From the NCBI GenBank assembly GCA_027924585.1, contig BSBM01000764.1, forward strand, positions 4,256,001 to 4,320,000: a stretch of DNA of 64,000 bases, written 5' to 3'. Numbering within the stretch: position 1 is the stretch's first letter; each line of letters begins with the position of its first letter. Positions 58,101 through 64,000 of the stretch are shown here, piece by piece. The notes beneath the pieces were generated by a model, which did not search any database, was not told the DNA's origin, and worked only from the letters and a program-made list of their open reading frames with translations. A program made the position numbers and the translations under genes. The stretch is from Larix kaempferi. Lineage: Eukaryota > Streptophyta > Pinopsida > Pinales > Pinaceae.

Positions 58101-60790
58101 CGTAATAGCCCAGGGTTAAAGACCCTATCGGGTTAATCACATTTTACTTATGATCACGTAAAAGAATAATGTCGGTAGTAAGCTTTCGCCAGGGTTTGAA
58201 ACCCGAATTATTATATAAAACAAAATCACTTAAACCATTTATGTTGCAAAACCAAATATCTATCTCATTAAACATTATAAACTCAAACAGGGTTATTTAT
58301 CTATCAATCATAATATTTAAACTATGTTTTGGTTCAATTCAACAAGGTTTCATTACCATTCACTTAAATATTAAAGCATTGCTAGTACGAAATATTTATC
58401 TCTTTCATGCAGACGAGTTAACCCATGGCTCTTGGCTTTTATCAAAGCCCTACTCTATCAATTATAAAGTTAGACAAACACATAAATCACTTTAAAACCT
58501 TTTTAGTTTCTTTAAATACTGTATCTCCATTAAAATAACTGAGGGTTCATCCCTTTAGTAAATACATCGTAAAAACAAGTTTACATTATCAACAAAAGTG
58601 ACAGTGAAACGCTGCAAAGCAGCGAGATCAGACAAGTCGAGGATCCCATCCTTTGGGCACTTATCGTTTGGCTCACAAAATATAAACACCAGCCAAAATC
58701 TCTGTCAGGATTCGAATATCCGACTCTTGTCAAACATCAAAGCGTGGGTCAAATCATGCCAGGAGAACCTACAAGGGTAAAAGACCATCGAGGCTTACCA
58801 GGTGATTTGAGCAGCATTCTTCCACTGAGCCTCCAACATAGCAATTCTTCTATGATTTTAACACCTCCCATAAAAACCATTGAGAGGTTAAACAATTTAA
58901 AAATGCAGGGTTTAACCTTTAAACTTTTCAAATAACATCACTACTTGGTTTTGAACACATTACCTTTGTAACAAAGATAGAAAATTGAGACGTCGATAAC
59001 ATTGAAGTCAGAGCCACTTAGCAAACACTGCAGAGAAGGGATTTAGACACTGTCAATCACCCTTTCCTTCAATTCAAGAAATTTGGTCTTTGGTTCAAAA
59101 CTGAACTCAAAACCATCAGAAAAATCCTGCGAACCATTCCTGAAAACACTAGGGAACGCTGCAATAAAGATTGACACTCAAAGTCTCATTTAAGACCTGA
59201 AAATATCAAGATCAGTCGATGGTCTCACCGTCGAATCCGAGGAAGGAGTCCTCAAACGCTCAACTATCAAACCCTACAAAGCTGCGGATGGTTGGCCTCT
59301 CCCCAAGCCCAGTAACCTCAAATGAATGCCAAAGAAGTAACTTCAACGGAGACATAGTGAGAGTAGTCTAGGGTTTAAGACCCCAACCCGAGACAGATTA
59401 AGATCAACGGATTAGATCGAGCCAGCTTAGCATCTCAATTTACGAACTTTCAATTGCATTCAATCTCATTAATGACCATACCAACGTGAAGTCCAACTCG
59501 GAAACAAGTCACCAAGTATCCATGCACAGCTCGAATTGATAAGCAGTATTGTCACAGGAAACCCACGTGAGTGATACCACGTTGGCAGCCTGCTGGACAT
59601 TCCATTGTGGGAATTAGCTGGAAGCATTAATGCATAGATAGGACACGTTACACCTACCAACATATGTCTGCAATGAATTTAATACCCATCACTATCCACT
59701 ATCAATTCATTGGACTGGTTTACACAGTGCAACGTACTACACTATCAATGTTTATAATCACTAAAACATATTATTACAATTAGGGTTTTTGCATTATAAT
59801 ATTTCATTACATTACCAATGTATTTGGTCAAAAACGCATAGCTACATATTTATCAATTGCATATTTCCCAAATAACTTAGGTCACAACTTATAAAAGATA
59901 TTTCGATACTCGCTATGGTTAAAATTTCTTAAATGCGCATTGTAGCATTACATGTCACTATCATTTACTTGCCATATTTTATAATGCATAGTGTAGATAT
60001 TTCACAATAATGTTTAAAGACCTATAGTCTTACAAATTAAAAATTTGTGTTATCTCATATAAGGTAATTATAATAAAATATCATTTTGCTACAATAGTAT
60101 GGGTAACTTGTAATATTGAAATAATTCACCTAATAGTATGCATGATATTACAACTCTTTGCAAACAAGAAAATTGATGCTAGGATCATAGTAGGCACATA
60201 CACATCATATTCTAACATGTAAGTAAGAACCCATATATTACAACTCATCGTTTGACGACTCACTAAGAGTCTAGTCAAATAATAATGGCTGCGACTGTTG
60301 TAACTTTTGAATTAATGGCTTAAATAACACTTACTGAAATAATTCTCGAGCATGGGGTACTTAGTTTTTTTGTCACAAGCTTAGGCAGTCAATTGAAAAC
60401 ATTGTTTAAGAAGAGCTTGTAGTACTGGATTTGACGAGTAATTCTTACCTGCGAATCTGCGCATAGAAACAGATACAATGCTTTATCTAACATAGCTAAG
60501 TAAACCTCAGGGTACCCCGTAGGACCCCTTCGTCATCATCCAAGAGCAAACTGTCATTGTTTTGTGAAGAAATCTTTATCGCAAGATAAACTTTAATTAC
60601 AGCATTTTGATGTACAATTTCACACAAGCAAAACTATTGTTGTATTTTGGTTAAAAAAAATTACATAGTGATGTTATCGTTAATTGTTATTTAGTTAAAG
60701 GATTAGCATTTATTTATTTCCGCATCAGCAAGTACAGCATTTAATGCTACTTCAACATTTTTTTAATTTGTGAAATTTTGGGATGTTACA
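55146..60790 (+). repeat. 3' LTR of the Tekay-like element (5,645 bp with insertion)
   Basis: It is collinear with the 5' LTR throughout, apart from a 1,305-bp gain at 55735-57039 (insertion plus one target-duplication copy) and scattered substitutions and small indels. Confidence 0.95.
55735..57034 (-). mobile_element. Nested solo LTR (1,300 bp)
   Basis: The ends TGTCACGTCCCC and GGGACGTTACA are inverted copies, and the insert is flanked by ATATA at 55730-55734 and 57035-57039. The equivalent point in the 5' LTR (near 46518-46525) is uninterrupted, so this is a true later insertion. It belongs to the family of the LTR at 4454-6139, with the same ends, the same ATTCCACCCAACC block (near 56000) and the same GCGGGGCCTTGGC box (near 56941). 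By comparison with that copy, whose polypurine tract lies to its right, it is in minus orientation. There is no internal region, so it is the product of LTR-LTR recombination. ORFs at 56158-56814 are chance. Confidence 0.92.
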
Positions 60791-60795
60791 GCGAC
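60791..60795. repeat. Target site duplication, right copy (GCGAC)
   Basis: It is identical to 45929-45933. Confidence 0.85.
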
Positions 60796-62480
60796 CATAA
60801 TGATTTAGGAAAATAGTTGGCTCACCTTGGGGAAGAAGAAAAACTTAAACAATAGATGAAAGGGACCTCCTAATCGATCAAGTCACTCACAGGTGACTTT
60901 CAAAGGCTCTCTCTCTCTAGCTAGGAATTACATGTGTACCACTCGATCCTAGAACTAAAAGGATAGAAAAATGATCAAACAGATCCACTATCACACCTCA
61001 TTGATGTACTATCACACATATCCACTCTTGTATTGGTCGTGGTTGTGTTATTATCTCATCATGGATTTATGCTTGTATTTTAGTAGCCATGATTGTGTTC
61101 ATTCATTTAGATATGGATCCACGCTGTATTTTGGTGGCCATATCATCGGTCGTTATCAACATGGATCTATAATGTATTGGTCGGTAGCCATGTTGTCATT
61201 TGTTGAGATGATAAAATTATTGTACTGCAAAAAGATACTTGATTATTGTTGACAGATTTCCTACCAACAGTTCCTTTCCTTCATCCTTTATACTTTATCC
61301 ATCAAAGTATTTCACCTATCCTGTTACTCTGGCTTCATACTTTGGGGGGAATTATGTTACACAAAAATTTTATACTCATCATCATTATGAACCATGTACA
61401 CTTTATCCTTGCCTAAATACCTGAAGTACTTGACCAAAATCCTTGGAATATGAGTCATGAGGTTTTTCCCCTGTAAAAACCATGTTTAGAGAAGCCAATG
61501 CACCTTTCCTTGTAGCAATTCGTGTCTTTTCCTAATAGACGCGCCTTGAACCATTACAACGCACCATCGAACCAAAATGATAAGGCATATGCTTTTGTGG
61601 TGCAGCCATTGAGGGCCTAAATGATGGAATCAAGCTACAAAAATGGGCATGCATGTAGAGAACATATAGCACTAGTGCGTCATTATTTTTTAAAAACTAA
61701 ATTAGTAATTTTATAATTTTTTTATAATTGTCTAAGTGATCCAACCTTGGAAATAGTACGTCTTTTGTGGGTGCAGCCTTTGAAGGTCTTAATGCAAAAA
61801 ACATGAAATGGGGTTTTGATAGAACGTGGAGGTTAGTGTCTACTTGTGCACCATATGATTGTTTTTGAAATGATCAAGAATTGAAAAAGTTATGGAAGAA
61901 ACACTAACAGTGTGTGTCACGAGTTAAGGAGGTAGGACACAAAAGAAATTGAAAAAAACAGGAAAAATTAATACTTTTAAATAAAAGTTACATATTTGGA
62001 ATCTGCAGAAAAAATGCTATTTGTGTTTAAGATTTCATCAAAAATGACTGTGTGTAGCATACTGTAACGAGTGGCTAAGCACAGGATTCTCCAGAAACTG
62101 GAAGAAATACCCAATTAGCTTTGGTTTATCACTACCATAGCACAAGTTTGGTATTACCGAAGAAAACTCCAAATCATACACATAGGATTATAGTTGACAT
62201 GTGAGCAAGTGAGTTGGCTTGGTTTAGGCTCTAACAAACACGAGCGCGTTATGTTTAAATTCAAAAATATTCCCGCGCTTTTAGAATTTCATAACGCGTA
62301 TGCGTTATATAATTGAGAAGGGGTGAGGAAGACTCAAGGGCATTTTTGGTTAATATTTGAGAAGGGGTGGGGAAGGGTCAAGGGAATCTATGGTTAATAT
62401 TTAATAGGGGTGGGAAAGGGTCAAGGGCTTAGAAGGATGTTGGAAGCTTGAGTGGGGAGAGATTAAGGGAATGGGAACAT
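60796..62480. other. No gene seen
   Basis: This is AT-rich to mixed sequence. Near 61061, 61113 and 61161 three degenerate units of about 50 bases begin ATGGAT and end in a GTAGCCAT/GTGGCCAT phrase. At about 62305-62430 three near copies of a GAGAAGGGGTGGGGAAGGGTCAAGG-like phrase occur. Confidence 0.45.
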
Positions 62481-63054
62481 GATGGGCTACAGGGGTGAAG
62501 GGCAGTGGAGCTTGAGAGCACTATTAGGAGTAGAAGAGGTTCTGAAGAGGTATAGGGTTAGAAGTTGAAAGTGAGACTTGAGTGACAAGGGGGTATGGAT
62601 GGAGGCAAGGGAGATGTGAGAGAGAAAGATAGAATAGAAGGGGGGGAGAGACATAGAGCGAGGGAGGGAGAGGGACAATGGGGATGAATGGATTTAGAGG
62701 GAGTGAGAGATAGATGGGGATAGAACAAAATAAAGAGATAGGAAGGGAGGGATAGAAAGTGTTGGTGGGAGACATGCAGTGAGTGGTGGCGATGGAGAGA
62801 GAGAGAGATAATATGAGAGGAGGGGGAAGGAACATAAAGTGTGTGTGTGAGAGAGAGAGAGAGGGAGTGATGGAGATATGGGGATAGGTTGAGGGAAAGA
62901 TAACATGAGGGAGGGATAGAAGGTGAGAGAGAGAGAGGCGGTGTGAGACGGAGGGAGAGAAGGTAGGGTGAGGGATGGAGGGAGAAACGTGGAGATAGAT
63001 ATGGATGGAGGGTGAATGGGTTTGAGAAGGGAAAGGGACATATTGTGTGTGTGT

Positions 63055-63109
<55 letters not shown>

Positions 63110-63420
63110 ATGGTTGGGGAGATAGATACTAGAGGGAGGTGTGAGCGAAAAATAAAGTGGGAGGTTGTGTGTGTGTGTGTGTGTGTGATAGGGAAGGAGG
63201 AATCAGTGGGGTGGCAGGGACGAATATGGAGTAAGGGAGAGAAAGCGACATAAAGGGAGTGAGGTAAAGGGAGTGAGGGACAGATCCAGGGACAGATCTA
63301 GAGAAAGCGATAGGGAGGGAGGGATACAAGGTGAGAGAGAGAGGGAAGGGGGGAGGGATAAAGCACATAGGTTTAGTGATTTAGGGAGAACGAAAGGAGA
63401 GAGTGCTATAGGGACCTGGA
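62481..63420. repeat. Purine-rich low-complexity block with (GA)n and (GT)n runs
   Basis: The plus strand is dominated by G and A (GGGAGAGAGA, GATAGAGGGAGG). A pure (GA)n run spans about 63060-63106 and a (GT)n run about 63165-63187. ORFs here are artefacts of composition. Confidence 0.85.
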
Positions 63421-63451
63421 TAATTGTGAATATAAAGAGAAGGTGGATACC

Positions 63452-63892
63452 CTCCTCATCATCATCTTCATCACCATCACCATCATCATCAACATATTCA
63501 TCATCATCATCATCACCATCATCATCAACATCTTCATCATCATTTTCATCTCCCCCTTCCTCATCAACATCTCCATCATCATCATCTTCTTCATCATCAT
63601 CATCATCATCTTCATCACCATCACCATCATCATCAATGTCTTCATCATCATCACCACCATCATCATCATCAACATCTTCATCATCATTGTCATCTCTAGG
63701 TTCCTCATCAACATCTCCATCATCATCCTCATCTTCTTCATCACCATCGCCATAACCATCATCATCAACATCTGCATCATCATCACCATCATCATCTTCA
63801 TCACCATCACCATCACCATCACCATCATCATCATCATCATCAACATCTTCATCATCATTGTCATCTCTAGGTTCCTCATCAACACCTCCACC

Positions 63893-63928
<36 letters not shown>

Positions 63929-64000
63929 TTCATCACCATCACCATCATCATCAACATATTCATCATCATCACCATCATCATCACCATCAACATATTCATC
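63452..64000. repeat. (CAT)n trinucleotide array with longer-period structure, continues past the window
   Basis: The array is almost wholly CAT/TCA/ATC triplets with CAC, TTC and AAC variants. A non-CAT marker phrase, TTCCTCATCAACA(T/C)CT, recurs at about 63557, 63701 and 63872, so units of roughly 144-171 bases have duplicated as blocks. One strand reads as poly-Met and the other as poly-Ser; neither is credible as a protein. Confidence 0.9.

Larger units (their letters stand above)
45934..60790 (+). mobile_element. Complete Tekay/Del-like Ty3/gypsy element, 14.86 kb, with a nested insertion
   Basis: Two long direct repeats (45934-50266 and 55146-60790) both begin TGTAACATACCC and end GATGTTACA. 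They enclose a PBS, gag, a broken pol ending in a chromodomain-like tail, and a polypurine tract. Matching GCGAC target duplications flank the unit. By eye the LTRs differ at roughly 5% of positions over the first 500 bases, so the insertion is old. The 3' LTR is longer only because of a 1,300-bp insertion plus its 5-base duplication; without these the LTRs are 4,333 and 4,340 bp. Confidence 0.93.

Noticed and set aside
63273-63999. Long Ser-rich and Met-rich ORFs
   Set aside because: They are translations of the CAT-triplet array and have no protein-like composition.
1-64000. A previously undescribed biochemical or defence system
   Set aside because: Everything with clear coding similarity is retroelement, DUF247 or a UGT relic; no novel operon-like, RNA-guided or toxin-like set is visible.

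Overview
The window looks like nuclear DNA of a seed plant. It is very gene-poor: one intact-looking gene, a DUF247-family membrane protein at 27137-28852, sits among layers of decayed Ty1/copia and Ty3/gypsy LTR retrotransposons. A large, slowly decaying genome such as that of a conifer or another gymnosperm is my best guess, partly because the accessory ORF at 34-37 kb recalls conifer retroelement proteins. This is inference; nothing in the sequence names a species.

Layout from left to right. 1-1.9 kb: the 3' end of a copia element (RT, RNase H, duplicated polypurine tract, LTR). 2.5-4.45 kb: the 3' end of a minus-strand gypsy element (LTR, integrase), interrupted at 4454 by the LTR of another minus-strand element that shows only a gag-like ORF (4454 to about 6.8 kb). 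7.6-15 kb: a 47-bp tandem repeat, then a plus-strand Tat/Grande-like element (gag, protease, archaeal-type RNase H, no RT core) with a decayed antisense ORF and a probable 3' LTR. 16.3-20.9 kb: a Reina-like chromovirus with a 334-bp 5' LTR and PBS, truncated in integrase. About 21.0-21.4 kb: a small UDP-glycosyltransferase pseudogene fragment. 21.4-27 kb: AT-rich DNA and unassigned DNA with many short tandem duplications. 27.1-28.9 kb: the DUF247 gene. 29-32.8 kb: gene-free, with one strong hairpin. 32.8-42.8 kb: a minus-strand OTA-type (Athila/Tat-group) gypsy element with a nearly open pol, a GC-rich tandem array and an accessory ORF of at least 809 codons with internal repeats. 42.8-45.5 kb: a second, internally deleted Reina-like element. 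45.93-60.79 kb: a structurally complete Tekay/Del-like element with 4.3-kb LTRs and matching 5-bp target duplications (GCGAC); its 3' LTR carries a nested 1.3-kb solo LTR with its own ATATA target duplication. 60.8-64 kb: gene-free DNA ending in GA-rich and (CAT)n low-complexity blocks.

Every retroelement coding region carries stops, frameshifts, deletions or lost catalytic residues, so none looks autonomous. Several nonsense codons fit C-to-T change at CAG or CGA codons, which would fit cytosine methylation.

I found no convincing novel biochemical system. The observations most worth follow-up are the nested giant-LTR element with its matching empty site, the accessory ORF and tandem array of the OTA element, the Tat-like element that lacks RT and carries an antisense ORF, the gag-only element that shares its LTR family with the nested solo LTR, and the UGT fragment beside a truncated retroelement.
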